Source: Ilex aquifolium (Eukaryota; Streptophyta; Magnoliopsida; Aquifoliales; Aquifoliaceae). From it: a DNA stretch of 64,000 nucleotides. Below, piece by piece: positions 1-12,036 of the stretch. The stretch spans positions 25,228,390-25,292,389 of the forward strand of contig OX637406.1 in NCBI GenBank assembly GCA_951799425.1. The letters run 5' to 3'. The position numbers and the translations under genes are program-made. Position 1 is the first letter of the stretch; each line of letters opens with the position of its first letter. Under the pieces are notes generated by a model that searched no databases, was not told where the DNA came from, and was given only the letters and a program-made list of their open reading frames with translations.

Positions 1-1917
1 GACTTGTTCTGTCAAGAAGGCCCTTTCTTGGACATTCTGGCTTCTTTTGACTGTGCACAAGTCTTTCAGAAACTTGGCATAAGATGGAACCTGCTTGATT
101 GCATCCAGAAGTGGGATATTGATCTTTACTTGCTTAAAAAGCTCATAAATATTTGGCTGGTTATTCAACTTCTGTACTGTTTTGAGTCTATGATTGCTCT
201 GGGTCCTGTTCAATCATAGGTTCAGGTTCTTCTTCAATCACAAGTTCAGGCTCTACTGGTGCAGTGACAGTGATTGACTCAGGTTTTGGCTTTTGAATTA
301 ACATGTCTCTTATGGTTTTATCAATCACCTTGCCACTTCTTAGTGTAGTGACAACTTAGGCTTGGTCTTGTGGGTTTTCCATGATTAAAGGATTTTCCAC
401 ATGGAATTGGCCTTGCAGTTGTTTTAGTTGGGCAGGAAACTTGTCTTTCTCATGTGTGGTCATGGATTGGGTCAACTTTTGGATGTGGCTTTTAAGATCC
501 TCGAAAGACTGGGTGGTTTGTGCTTTAAAATCAGTAAAAGTCAGAGTGGAACTATTGTTGTAGTTCATTTGGATTTGCATAAACTAATTCAGTGTGTCCT
601 CAAGACTCCTCTTTTGTGGTGGTTGGTATGGTTGGTATGTGGGAGGTCCTTGAGGTGGTGGTTGTGAACGTTATCGTGGATTCATGGGAATTGGTTGTGT
701 GTTTCTCCAACTGAAGTTCGGGTGATTCCGTCACCCTGGATTATATGTTTCAGAATACGAGTTGGAGTAAGGCTTGTTGAAGTTGGAAATTACATTTGTT
801 TGTTCCAACAAGACTTCTTTGAATGCCAGAATGGTGGGACACTCCCCAGTAGGGTGTCCTGTCAGCGCATAAATCCCACACACTTGTTCTGTGGAAGGGC
901 CAACATCAACTTGATAGACCTTTTTCATCTCTAAGGCTTCAAGCTTTCGAGACAGGGTGGACATTTTTGCTCTTAGGTCATCATCTTCTTTCAAGACATG
1001 CTTACCCGCTTGGGAAGTAGATGGTCTGGCTTCAACAGTGGTAAGAGAGGCTGAGTCCCACATCTGAGAACTATCAGATATGGTGTCAAAAAAATTGAAT
1101 GCCTCCTCTGGAATCTTTCCCATGAATTCTCCTTGAGCCATCATTTCGACAAACTGACGTAGTCTAGTGGGCAAGGAGTCATAAAAAAAATCCTACCAAA
1201 GTCCAATTTTTAAAAGCATGGTGTGGGCAGGGCTGGAGAAGATCCTTGAATCTCTCCCAACATTGGTAAAAGGTCTCTCCTTCTTTAATCGAAAAATTCA
1301 TGATTTGCCTTTTGAGTGCATTAGTGCGGTGTAGAGGAAAAAAATTTCTGAAGAATTCATTCTGTAATGCCTGTCAGTCAGGTATTGAATGGGCTTTTAA
1401 AGAATTTAGTCATTGTCTAGCTTTGTCCTTTAAAGAAAAAGGAAAAAGTTTCAACTTGGCTAGCTCAGTGTTGTCTTGAAATGTTCCACATACTTCCTCA
1501 AAATCTTTTATGTGCAAATATGAATTTTCAGATTCGAGTCCATGAAATTGAGGTAGTAGTTGCACTGTCCCCGCCTTTATATTAAAGAGGGGCGCATTTG
1601 TAGGAAACACAAAACAAGAGGGGACACTATTTCTTGTGCGATGTAAGTAATCCCGTAAAGTGCGAATGTTGGGCACTTCCCCTTCTCTTAAAGGGACTTC
1701 TCATTTTCTCTCAATATTTGTCATACTATTGTCAAAAGAGTCTGCTACTGATCTAGGTGAAGATGGCTCAGACTGATCTACAAACCCAACAGATTCTGTC
1801 GGCAAATTTTGAAAGTGAGGATCGTTCTCAAACATAAAAGAAAAATTATAAACAGTAAAAAATATATATATACAAATGAAGGTCTTTTTACCTTTTACTT
1901 TAAAACACCTTTTTGGT
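1..1917 (-). pseudogene. Element A gag region (Athila type), decayed
   Basis: Three minus-strand stretches of gag similarity lie in order. 1676-1410 holds the N-terminal gag core (LRDYLHRTRNSVPS, FHGLESENSYLHIKDFEEVC). 1174-731 holds the distal core and a zinc-knuckle region (CGIYALTGHPTGECP). 580-356 holds the C-terminal low-complexity part (QLQGQFHVENPLIMENPQ). Gag would coat the element RNA in the cytoplasm. The region is a fossil with several breaks. Family assignment is secure from motif order; exact ends are not. Confidence 0.8.
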
Positions 1918-1935
1918 TCCCCGTCAACGACGCCA
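1918..1935 (-). other. Primer-binding site of A (tRNA-Asp type)
   Basis: The minus strand reads TGGCGTCGTTGACGGGGA, close to the TGGCGCCGTTGCCGGGGA PBS of Athila-lineage elements. It sits about 11 bp inside the LTR edge, as expected. Confidence 0.8.
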
Positions 1936-3100
1936 AAAACTTGACTTGATCCGAAATGTGTACACCCAAGTGCAGGCAGTCAATTTGTAGTAATAATCCG
2001 GTTAAGTCTGGAGTCGAATCCACATGGAACTAATGTTGGTGTTTCGAAGTAAGCAGTGACAGAGACCACAGTTATTGGAACCCTTGAGATTTAAAGTTGT
2101 GATGTTTAGGGATTTTCCTAGACAAAATAGAAGGTTCTTTCTAAGGGGATTTTCTAGACAAAATATAAAAAGTTATCAAATGTAAAAGTCACTCTTTAGT
2201 TCGAGGATCTGAATCATGTACTTAAGCATCCGGTTGTTATACTTGTGACTGGGAACTCAATTAACCACCATGTCAATATGAAGTTAATCGGAAGATAAAG
2301 AAGGATTGTGAGAATTAAGAGCATGGTTCCGATGTCTTTGTAGAAGTTTACAAGAATTGTCTGTGCCTAGACTCAACCCGTCTACAAACAAGCAAGTGTT
2401 TCTACAAGGCATTCAACCATGGTATTAATATTCCATCCTCTAAATGAAGCACAATAATGGTGAAGATTGAAATGTAGTCATGAAAATCTAGCTGAGGTAC
2501 TTGCCTAAAACCAATGAGTCTTTCTATGTCAAGAGTCATCTATGTCATAGAAAGTACTCATGGTTGTACAAAGTACCTTAGCTTTGCTAGATGCATTCAA
2601 TCATTCAATAAGCAAGTGAAATATAAAGCATTAAGTATAAACGAAATGCACAAATATAACTTCCGGATGATTTATACATGTCCATCATCTCTTACCTAAG
2701 AGTGAATGTGAAACTACTCACTCTTCATGGCTTTGTTAAAGCTAGAAAAGTGAGTGATGCTCATCCCTCCAAGTAGAGGAGTTACAAGGTAAAACACACT
2801 ACACAAGGAGCCGATCTTTGACGAAGAATGAGTGAATCACGTTCCACCCTTCATGGCTTTGGTAAAGCTCTAGAAAAGTGGAAGATTTTCACTCCTCTAA
2901 GGGAAGAAGGAAGCTCAAAAAATGGAAGCAAATGAAACTAATAATGAAAGTAGAAGAAAGCTAGTCACTTTTGGAGGGTTTCCGTCTCAACCAAAAGATG
3001 ATCTATCTTCCTCTATGCAAGTAAATGTAAATTTAAGTCTAACTCTACAACTAGCTCTAACTCTCTATCTAAGTATATATCTTGAAGCTCCCACAATGGG

Positions 3101-3290
3101 AATATATATAGGCAAGGAGGAGGAGGTAAGGGAGTGTGAAGGAATAGTGCAAGGTCTTCAAAGTCCAAGTGAGTGCCCCAAGGTCTGGATAGAAAATCAA
3201 CCACTCTACAACCTGTCTGGGGACAACGTTCGAACGTTGTCTGGAGTTCGAACGTTTTCTCTTGTCTTTGCTTGATGGGCGTTCGAACGC
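3101..3290 (-). promoter_or_regulatory. Core promoter and palindrome cluster in the A LTR
   Basis: A TATA-like CCTATATATATT (minus) lies at about 3101-3112. Upstream on the minus strand is a 20-bp perfect palindrome, GACAACGTTCGAACGTTGTC (3222-3241). A GTTCGAAC copy lies at about 3247 and GGCGTTCGAACGCC at about 3279. More copies (about 4776-4910) lie beyond the nested solo LTR and were originally contiguous. The regulatory role is inferred from position. Confidence 0.5.
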
Positions 3291-3438
3291 CAGATGGAGT
3301 TTGAACCTCTTACTCAAGTGGCCTATGTTCTCCTGTGAGAGTAACTGCAACACGCCATGTACCATTGCCCTTGCACTCAGCAACCTAGTCCTCAATAATT
3401 CTAGCCAACGTTTGAATGTGGATTGTGTTGTCTGAATT

Positions 3439-4772
3439 TGATATTGACAATTTACATGCAAGTATACACGATCAACAAGTAATAAAGTGATAAGTAGAGT
3501 ATCGTTCCCACGGAGAATTATTACTAATAAATTCTAAGTACTAACTTTATATCAATTCAATTTTATTTAAACAATTACAATTGAACTATGAAATTACTAA
3601 TTTAAAACTAAATCTAAAATTACTGAACAATGAGTGATTTTACCGGATAAAAGAATTTAAGATTACAACTTCCCCTAATGCTTCGTATAAATCTTTCCAC
3701 TCTCTTTGCAGTTAATTCATCAAAATAAGTTGTTAACTGAGAACTCAAAACTATTTATCAAACCTCTTCCGATAGTTAGATAAAAATATCTCTCCCAATT
3801 AAATTACTCTATTCTTATGCAAAATAATTTGAAATAGATTCATTAAATTCAAACTCTCATAAAAGTTACAAACGACATATAGGTATATTCCTATCCTATA
3901 CACAAACCCCGCTATTTAATCCTAAGTAGAATTAACCAGACGTATGTTATCATATTCCGATCTATCCCTAGAATTCATCTCCCAATTTCATCTAAATAAT
4001 CAAATTAATTGGTGGCCACACAATCATATATTAAGCAGAAAATATGATAAACAACTCATATATGATCAATAAGAACTAAAAACAAGAGTAGATCAATTTA
4101 ACTAAACATTAGGTTCCATTGCAATCTTAAAAAAAATTTAGTTCATAATCTAATTGAAAACATCCTTCTCAAATTAATCAACATCTCAGAAAATCAAGAA
4201 GTAAAAGTAAGAGAAAAGAATGAAAACTTAGTTGCAATCTTCAATTCCTCTCTAGCCTTCAAGTCCAATTTTCTTCGTGTCGGTTCCTTCGATTCTTGCC
4301 TTCAATTTTCTATCAATCCTTGGTTCTTCTTCTCTTCTTAGCAGCCCCCAAAATCAGTATTCTTATATCCCAACTCAAACCCTAGCATATATGTGGCATT
4401 AGAGTCCAATTTCGGCTAAAAAACAAGTCAGAATTTGCGTCCACATTAAAACAAGGGCTGTAGCTCCTAAAATCAGCACAGGGGCGCTGACTTTCTGCCT
4501 TCCTAGTGCTGCAGCGCTGGTCCTAGCGTAGCTGCGCTGATCCCCTTTTAAGCCTAGAGCTTCCCTTGTTGCTTAGTCTTCAAAAATCCAACACTTAGGC
4601 TCTCAAATGACCTTGTTTCCTTCCAAATGATCATGTTTCCTTCCAAATGATGATTCCTACAAAATAACATTAAAACACACAAAACAAATAAAAAGGAATA
4701 TAAAATACTTGAAAACTTGCAATTTCACCAAGCCAAGAGTACTCAATTCGTAGGTATAAAACCCACTCATCA
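3439..4772 (-). mobile_element. Solo LTR S inside the A LTR
   Basis: A 1.33-kb block with TGATAT...CATCA ends (plus strand) interrupts the GTTCGAAC-bearing sequence of A. On the minus strand it starts TGATGAGTGGGTTTTATACC and ends with CCGTGGGAACGATACTC, then TGTATACTTGCATG, a 3' LTR signature common in plant gypsy elements. No internal region is present, so it is a solo LTR. The flanking 5-mers (GAATT and GATTG) do not match exactly. A GC-rich CTGCAG/CAGCGCTG cluster (4483-4545) lies upstream of a TATA-like ATATAAG (about 4362-4372, minus). Confidence 0.7.
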
Positions 4773-5093
4773 GATTGGCGTTCGAATGTGGTAATCAAGT
4801 ACCTTTGTGTTTTTCTTCTTAGCTGCAATACGTCGTGTATCATCACTTCAGCAGTCTGGTCTTCAAATAACTCAAGAGAACGTTCGAACGTGGATTGGCG
4901 TTCGAACGTTCATGCCTTGTTTCAACCTTCTCCAATTTTCTTTCAGAACATGCCGGTGTTGCATGAAAGTTTGATATTCATTGCCTTTGGGCCCTTGTAC
5001 AATTTATGTCCTAAAATTTCATCATTGAAAATCTATCAAAGCATAATTAGTCTTAAAAAGGCATAGTATGATGCTCATTTTAACTACTAATCA

Positions 5094-6083
5094 AAGGGCA
5101 TGCCCAATGATAGGAAGAAAGCCTTAAAGGCAAATGTGAGGGAAAGTGAAACTGAGTCCACAACGATTGATGACTCCCCTTCGTCAAGTGATGAAGAAAA
5201 CTTCACAGCCTTTGTAGGTTCATATTTCTTCCCCCACGGGAAACTTCCAAGGATGGAGAAAAGGAATTTGAGTCAAGTCCCACTACGGATGTAGATGACT
5301 TAATAGTGAAAGTTTCTACTAGTGAGGATGAGACCAAGAGCTTTGGGATGCTTATAACGAGTTATACAAGGAGTGTCTAAAACAATGAGAAAGTTTCTTT
5401 CATTGAGCTCGAGGCTCAAAACGAGTGAAAACGAAAAGAAAGCACTTCATGTGAACTTAGTTAAGTCCAAGGTTCATACTTGTGGACTTGAGGAGGAGAA
5501 GAAGTCCCTCCATGACAAGGTGAACTTCCTTGAGAGAGAGCACAATGGGCTTTAGAGTCTAAGAAAGGTCTTGAATTTAAACTAATCAAACTTGATAGAT
5601 ACCTACATGAATCACAAGAGCTCTCAAAAAGACTTTCCCTAAGCATCGAAAAGCTTGAAAAAAATGTTGGCTATAGGGAAAAGTGTTGTTGACAAGAGAG
5701 GATTAGGATTCACTAATGAACAAAAACCTCCATTTCTTCCAAAATCATGTTTGGAAAAGGTAATCTCAACCCTACACCCTCACAAGTAAGCAAAAGTCCC
5801 AAAAAGACTAGAATGGTAAGAGTAAGCATGAAAAGAAGCCGGTTAAAAAGAATACACAAACTAAATTATTTGTGTTTTACTTGTGGAGAGCATGGTAATT
5901 GTAGTGCATATGGCATTCAAAATACGAAAGTCTTTGACAAAAAGCTCATGCATCTAGAAAACCTATCTAAAGCATTGAACAATCAAGTTGTCAATCTCTC
6001 CAAACTTTTAGAGAGGCCGTGTGTCCAAGCGTACTCATGCATCATCATCACATGGACCACATGCTAGAGTGTCCAAAGCTTCT
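5094..6083 (+). pseudogene. Element E gag, first segment (copia type)
   Basis: The frames carry hallmarks of SIRE-type copia gag: NDRKKALKANVRESETES followed by a Ser/Asp/Glu-rich stretch, a coiled-coil segment (SRLKTSENEKKALHVNLVKS, LEEEKKSLHDKVNFLERE) and a zinc-knuckle-like CFTCGEHGN near 5875-5900. The segment stops where solo LTR G is inserted and continues at 12523. A fossil with several breaks. Confidence 0.7.
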
Positions 6084-6424
6084 TTTGTGATGCCCCAAAA
6101 TTCGAGGATCCATTCTCAACCCGTTGATCACCCATCAATCCACAAAATACATATGGATACCGTATAACCCGATATCATGTCGTTACACCCCATTCACTGT
6201 GATCGTAACAAAACAGAATCCGGGCAGAGTCTCATTTGCAAGGGAGCACTACCCAACACATGACATGTTCACATATTATTCATATGACCATCCAAAGGTT
6301 CAAACCCCAAAGTTTACTTAATATTTAACCATTTACATCATCCAAATAAGAAAGCTCAAGATGTGAAAGCTCGACAATGTTACATTTCAAATTTCAATTT
6401 TTTTTAGAAGAGATACTGGTAATT

Positions 6425-6589
6425 CTGATAAGTGGTACCGGTACCTGAGCCCTCTAGCTGTCAGGTACCGGTACTTGTAAGAATTGGAACTAGTACCTGG
6501 GCCCTCGACAGCGTGGTCCCCGTACCTATGAGCATAGGTACCGATACTTGTGAGCAGAAGTACCTGTATTTGAGCCCACTGTCAGCTGG
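6425..6589. repeat. Diverged GGTACC/GTACCGGTAC palindrome array in G (continues 8467-8570)
   Basis: Irregular repeats built around GGTACCGGTACC and GTACCGGTAC, with variants such as CCGATAC, recur on both sides of the F-family solo LTR (6425-6589 and 8467-8570). They were therefore one array before that insertion. The G copy at 56028 has no such array at the matching place. Confidence 0.6.
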
Positions 6590-8466
6590 TGATGAGCACA
6601 TAATATTGCATATTTAAAGGCCTCATTACATGCATTTTAACTTAGCTTTGCATTTAAGTACTTAGAGTTAGCCGAAATTATGAATAATGTTGAAATTTCG
6701 ATGTTGTAGGTAATTATAGCGTAAATCATGGATTTTGTAACCTTGCAACTAAGTATGGAGGAGTGGTGAAGATTTGGACATATTACATGAGGATAAGTGA
6801 AAGAAATCAAGGAGGTATCGATGCTTGGTAACATAGGCACCAGCACCCGCACTATTTGGTAGCAGTACCTCAGTTTTCCTCCTTTTTGACCATGATCAAC
6901 TTCGACTCTGAAAAAGTAAAAAACATGAAAGTTGTAGATCTGGATGTCCTCTATATTGTGTCAAAATGTCAGCTCAATAAGATGGTTTGATCAAAAGTTA
7001 TGACAATTCTATGAAAACTGGTCCAGAACTGGCACCTTCCGGAAAGACCTACCGATAGGTTTTGGCTACTGGAGTAAAACGTACCGGTAGGTTTCATCGT
7101 TCTACTGGTAGGTTGTGCCCAAAATGCCTAGAATGCCTGCAACTCATGCTCCACTTGCTTGGGGGTCCCACCTATGATTCTCCCACTTGCCCCCTGACAT
7201 ATTCTACATATATACATGCCTCCTACACCCCAAAGTTAGCAAAGGAAGGTGAAGGATGGGAGAGGAGGAGAGAGAAAAATGGAGGCATGGTGGGTTACAG
7301 GCTAGGCATGTCCTAGCCCGTGCAATGCATCAACTCAGCCTCCTATGGATGGGAGGCCTATCACACATAGGCTAGGGGAGCCTCATAGACGAAAATGCAT
7401 CATCTATACACCATATATTCAGCATTCCACAAGTTTTGAGGGGGTGGCTACCTAAGCTTAGGAGTAGTTCAAGGAGGAAGATGATGAATAGTTCTATAGA
7501 GATAAAATTTATGTTTTTGCATTTTCTTCTCCCATTTCATTGCAATAAGTAGTAGTTCTCTTGTAATCTTTATTTCTTGCATTGTAAACTCTTTTAATTA
7601 TAGTGTAACCAAGTTTAATTCAATGTTCTTGCATTTCCATAATCTTTGCTGGGTTTCAATTCTCTTCTTCGCAACTTTTCCATTTTAGTGTTAAATGAAC
7701 TTCTCTTTGTAGTTTACCGTTTCCTAGCATTAATACTAGTTCTAAGTTTCATTTTCATCTCATTTTCATTTCCATTTCATTTACTTGTCTCTTTACATTA
7801 TGCATTTCTTTCTTGCTTTCATGAGTAGCTAGATTTTTAGTTGCCCAATTCAAGGGAGACCTCCTCTTGGGTTTTCCATTTCAACTCATTTTCTTTCCTC
7901 CTCTCGGTGTACGATGGTTCGGTTTGACTGGGTTGAGAGTGGATGTGGTTGTGAGTCTTTGATATCCCGTAGGCCAGGTCACGAGTTATGCTTGGATCCT
8001 CACCTCCATCTCGTCCCTAGCTTCCCACGAATCAATCGTTCATCTAAGCACCATTGGAGGAAGGTTTCGAGTTGAGTTAGGATTCCCATTGGAATGACCT
8101 CTTTTGATTAGCCAACACTTGTTTTCATTACATTTTTTAGCAAAAACTCCAATCACCAAAACACAAACAAAAGATTTTACACTTTTCCTTTTTGACAAAA
8201 TCAGCTTCACAAAATTCCCTTCCTTCCCTGAGGAGATGACCTTGGAATACTCATTCCAAGTAAAACACAACACACGAAAGTCTCTCTGCGCTTAGGGAGC
8301 ACTTTTGTTCACATACACATGCATTCTACATTTCATTCATCCACCATTCTGTTGCCCTTTCTTTTGACATCATTCCGAGGGAGAGTGACACTCCCTTAAC
8401 ACATACACCATATAAACATTGAGGGATGATGTTCGGAGGCTAGGAAAACTACAACGGAAACCATCA
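6590..8466 (+). mobile_element. F-family solo LTR, plus orientation
   Basis: It begins TGATGAGCACATAATATTGC and ends AACGGAAACCATCA, matching the reverse complement of the element F LTR (18415-20245) with clear divergence. Length is 1.88 kb against about 1.82 kb for F. It contains a TACCGGTAGG palindrome cluster (about 7040-7110) where the F LTRs carry GTACCGGTAC, and the shared 3' stretch TTTTACTTGGAATGAG-like near 8245-8270. No exact TSD is seen (AGCTG against AGCAG). It is the most diverged of the three F copies. Confidence 0.8.
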
Positions 8467-8915
8467 AGCAGCGGGGTACCGGTAGTTGTGAGCCTAGATA
8501 CCGATACCTGAGTCCTTTGGAAGCTAGGTACCTATGAAGAACCGATACCTATGAAGAACTGGTACCTCGGACCCAAATTTTTCCAAATTTCTCAATTTTC
8601 AACTTTTAACCATACAATTTCCTACAACACCCATTACATTCATTTGTTTACAAAAGAATAGTTGTCCAAGAGTGTCTCATTACATGCCCTTGTCAAAGTA
8701 CAAGTTTTGTACATAATTTATACAATACCAAAATAAAAATATACGAGGGATTACAAAATGTGATTTAAGAGCCACAACCTGGCTTTGTCATCAACACAAG
8801 TCCAAGTAAGGCACGTCCGCTGAAGCTTGTCCAACACCTGAAATGTATCCCTATAAAAGGGGGAGCTACGCTCAATAGGGTATCTTCTAAGGAGGCTACT
8901 CCCCAACCCTAATGC

Positions 8916-10980
8916 TGTAACACCCCAAATACCACCCTAGACGGCATTACATTCTAAAACATTCACATCATGAGAGCACTAAATATATATCCATCAAATA
9001 AGAAATATTCTTAATTTTTAACAAAATTTGGGCAGAGTCTCCTTTGTACAGGAAGCTCCACCCAAAAATCAAAACCTGTGCAATTCTATTAACTTGACCA
9101 CACAGGGTCCATCTAACCATCCAATAACAATAGAATTTCTATTTACCATTTATAATATCCTTAACATTATCACAAAAGAATAGGCCAGATATGACAATTA
9201 CATTCCCCAAAAGAATTACATGAATATATCGCAGCGGAGTTTCAAAAGAATCTAGACTTTACATTGTTCAGAAATAAATCTCCTAGTCTAGAACAAAAGA
9301 AGCTATATCTCTAGATGTCTCATTCGGGATCTAGGTACCCCTCCAAGGAAGCTTCCCCAAGGCCCGGCTCATTCACACCGAGCTCCTCCTCTAAAGCCAA
9401 ATCTGAAAAATATTAATTGTAGGGGATGAGCACGAAGCTCTGTAGCAAAATCTTCCCAAACTCAAACAAGGTTTAGAAAAGCATATAAAACGGTTGGTCT
9501 CATTTTCACAAATAGCATATATACCATTTTGAAGGAAAAGCAGGATATTTTAAATAGATCTCAAGTTTAAATGTTCGCAATAATTTAAATGAACCGTAAA
9601 ACTCAGTCACAATTATCACCATAACCATTTCCAACAGGTTCTTGGGGAGTCCCATACCTCCACAAGCACTTGTTGGAAACCATTCCGTAACAATAATAAT
9701 AATCTCATGTTCTCATGTATATTGGTTCATCCCCGTACCATGTATGTTGATTGCTTCTCGTGAATCTACCCAACGATTATACATAGTCCACCAATTACAA
9801 TCACAATCACAAGCACTTTAGGAAAGGGCGTCTACCATCTCACTGGCAGTGACGAGTCCCTTCCCAGGAAAAGTATACCATCCCTTGTTCGAACTCCAGT
9901 GAACGATAGTGGTCGTATTACCACATGACAACCCACTACAAGTGTTAGGAAACCATCACCCCCACTGGGATAGACTAACCTCTAACACTCTACGGTATCT
10001 CTCGAAGGCAATCCAAGTCCCTCACAACAACCATACAATTGAGGAAACCAAAATATTCTCAATTCATCAACATTTCAAGGAATTACCAAATTCCACAATT
10101 TCTCATTTATAATTCAAGTATCACAATTGTACCACTCTCAATATACTACAAGAATAAGGGATTAAAATATGCAAGAGATCATATCAATAAAACCTTCACA
10201 ATCTTGATATCAAAATTCTAGGGTTTTCCAAACAAAACATAATTTCTTGGAACTAGAACAAGGATTTGATGAAAACATGATTTAATCAACTATAGGCATT
10301 TAGAAATCAATAATCCATGTATTTTGCATAACCCAAATAGGTAATTTCTAAAACTACTATTTTGGAAATTCAAGAACAAGGTCTCTTGAACCCAAACATA
10401 CATTTTGTTCAAAATCATGTTTCAATAAACAAGGAACCAAGAATTCTTAACTATTTATCATATAACTATCAAGAATATGGAAAACATACATATAGAATAA
10501 CCCTAGCATCAATGTAAGAGAAAGAGAAGAAATCCCCTACCTTATGCTCTTGAAGAAATTAGGGCTTTGATCTTGAATCAACCCTTCAATCTCTTGTTTT
10601 CTCTTGATCTTGTGTTTCTCTCTTTCTCTCTTCCTCTCTTCTGTTTTCTAGGGTTTGGAGTGGTGTAATGAAGGCTAAGGAGGTGACAAAATGTATTTAT
10701 AGTGGAGGAAAAATCGGCTTGTTCGCGACTTCAAATCTCAGATTTTTACAGTGACTACCGGTAGCTGATTTTGACTACCGGTAGCTCGGGTACACTGGAC
10801 ACTCGACTACCTGTTGACTACCGGTAGCTCGGACACACTAGACCATTGACTACCGGTAGCTGATAGTGACTACCGGTAGTCACTATCCAGATTTTTCTAC
10901 TTCCACTTCCAGTGCATTTTTGACCCATTTAGAGGTCGAATTGGAAAATTTTCATGAGATACACTTTTGTAGCCCACACG
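8916..10980 (-). mobile_element. H-like LTR segment (Tekay-like) inside G
   Basis: It starts TGTAACACCCCAAAT and follows the H LTR (36812-39339): ACGGCATTACATTCTAAAA, GGGTGAGCACGAAGCTCTGTAG-type sequence, a TATA box (10693-10702, minus), a palindrome cluster, then GGAAAATTTTCATGAGATAC. It ends near 10980, where G-type sequence resumes. No internal region. It lacks the 80-bp minisatellite of H, so it belongs to a related but distinct subfamily. Confidence 0.75.
10741..10887. repeat. CTACCGGTAG palindrome cluster in the H-like LTR
   Basis: Five perfect copies of the 10-bp palindrome CTACCGGTAG lie within about 150 bp, mostly in GACTACCGGTAGC context, immediately upstream (minus strand) of the LTR TATA box at 10693-10702. 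The homologous interval in H (38685-38836) carries CGTTCGAACG palindromes instead. Confidence 0.8.
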
Positions 10981-11100
10981 ACATTTATGGACATCACACC
11001 AAGGGACTACCAAACCCACTCTTGTGTCTTTTTGGGTGGGTAATTTATGGGCATCACACCAAGGGACTACCAAACCCACACGGCATTTGACAACATCTCA
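10981..11100. repeat. 60-bp tandem duplication in G
   Basis: Two adjacent 60-bp copies each contain CATCACACCAAGGGACTACC followed by AAACCCAC, at 10981-11040 and 11041-11100, at the junction where G resumes after the H-like segment. Confidence 0.8.
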
Positions 11101-12017
11101 CCTCAGGTTCCGAGCACACCTACACATTTTTTCATAATTTTACCACAGAGCAAGTGAGTGAACCAAGTAACCAGGCCTTGCACCCGAGAGAGAATCTATC
11201 CCTTCTTGCTACACCCGACACATTTTTTCAATGCAACCCATGTGACTCGGCCGAACCTCATCATAACCTTCCCGAACCCACGTATCAACCGACCAAAGAT
11301 GGTGTTTGATAAAAAACATGCACATACAGAACCCCACTCATGTCGAATGCTCACGAATGCGATGCTATGTGTGCATATGCAAATGCAATGTACAATTACA
11401 TTTCATATCATTATGCAATCAAATTGAAGAATTACAATATATATATTAAATGCTCATCATATCATAAGGCATATAATGAACATATCCATTTTCCACAAAT
11501 AATCCCAAGCATGTTACATGTGATATCAATCCAATTAAAATACTTGAATTCATAAGCATTTTATCAAACACTTAATATGCAAAATTATGTAAACACATAG
11601 CATGCCCAACAACCCATTTCATGAAATCCATACCAAGAAACTTCATCAAACCCAAATCAAACAAAAATTGATTTAAACATGTTCTCATACCCATTTTTGA
11701 TATTCTAGCTATACTAGGTGTGTGTTATACTTGAGAATTCATCTCTAATCCTCCTACCCATTTCAAATACAACCCTAGGTTGAAAATAAACCTAGTTAGG
11801 AGGGAACCCTACCCTTGTAGTGTATACCCACGTATTAGAAGCTCCAAAAGCCCAAAATCAAGCCTTTTAAGCTTGATCCCAAAAATCTCATCTTTGAGAT
11901 TTTGAAGAAAAGCACAATCGTTGGTATGGTTGCATAGAACGACTTTAATTCTTGGCCCGAGGCAATCAAACGATTGGATCTTGGCAGATCAAGGGATGAA
12001 AGTTGGAGAACTTGAGT

Positions 12018-12036
12018 TCTCTCTCTCTCTCTCTCT
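12018..12036. repeat. (CT)n microsatellite
   Basis: About nine CT repeats in the G LTR. The corresponding part of the other G copy (57895-57912) is also CT-rich. Confidence 0.9.

Larger units (their letters stand above)
1..5093 (-). mobile_element. Element A: Athila-lineage Ty3/gypsy retrotransposon, 5' part
   Basis: Read on the minus strand, an LTR (5093 to 1947) is followed by a tRNA-Asp primer-binding site and an Athila-type gag that runs off the left edge. Only the 5' portion is therefore visible. The lineage rests on gag phrases such as LRDYLHRTRNSVPS and FEEVCGTFQDNTELAKLKLF, which are characteristic of Athila gag, and on the tRNA-Asp PBS used by Athila elements. The right edge abuts copia-type gag (element E), so A appears to be inserted into E; the matching TSD would lie outside the window. 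The coding part is broken by several breaks. A fossil. Confidence 0.85.
1947..5093 (-). repeat. LTR of element A (interrupted by solo LTR S)
   Basis: The plus strand begins TGATCCGAAATG next to the PBS and ends CTACTAATCA, giving TGAT...ATCA termini. Without the nested solo LTR (3439-4772) it is about 1.8 kb, similar to the F and D LTRs here. It carries a minus-strand TATA-like run at 3101-3111 and GTTCGAAC palindromes upstream of it (3222-3290, 4775-4910). Confidence 0.75.

Noticed and set aside
3439-4772. Exact target-site duplication for solo LTR S
   Set aside because: The flanking 5-mers (GAATT and GATTG) are not identical, so no TSD is claimed.
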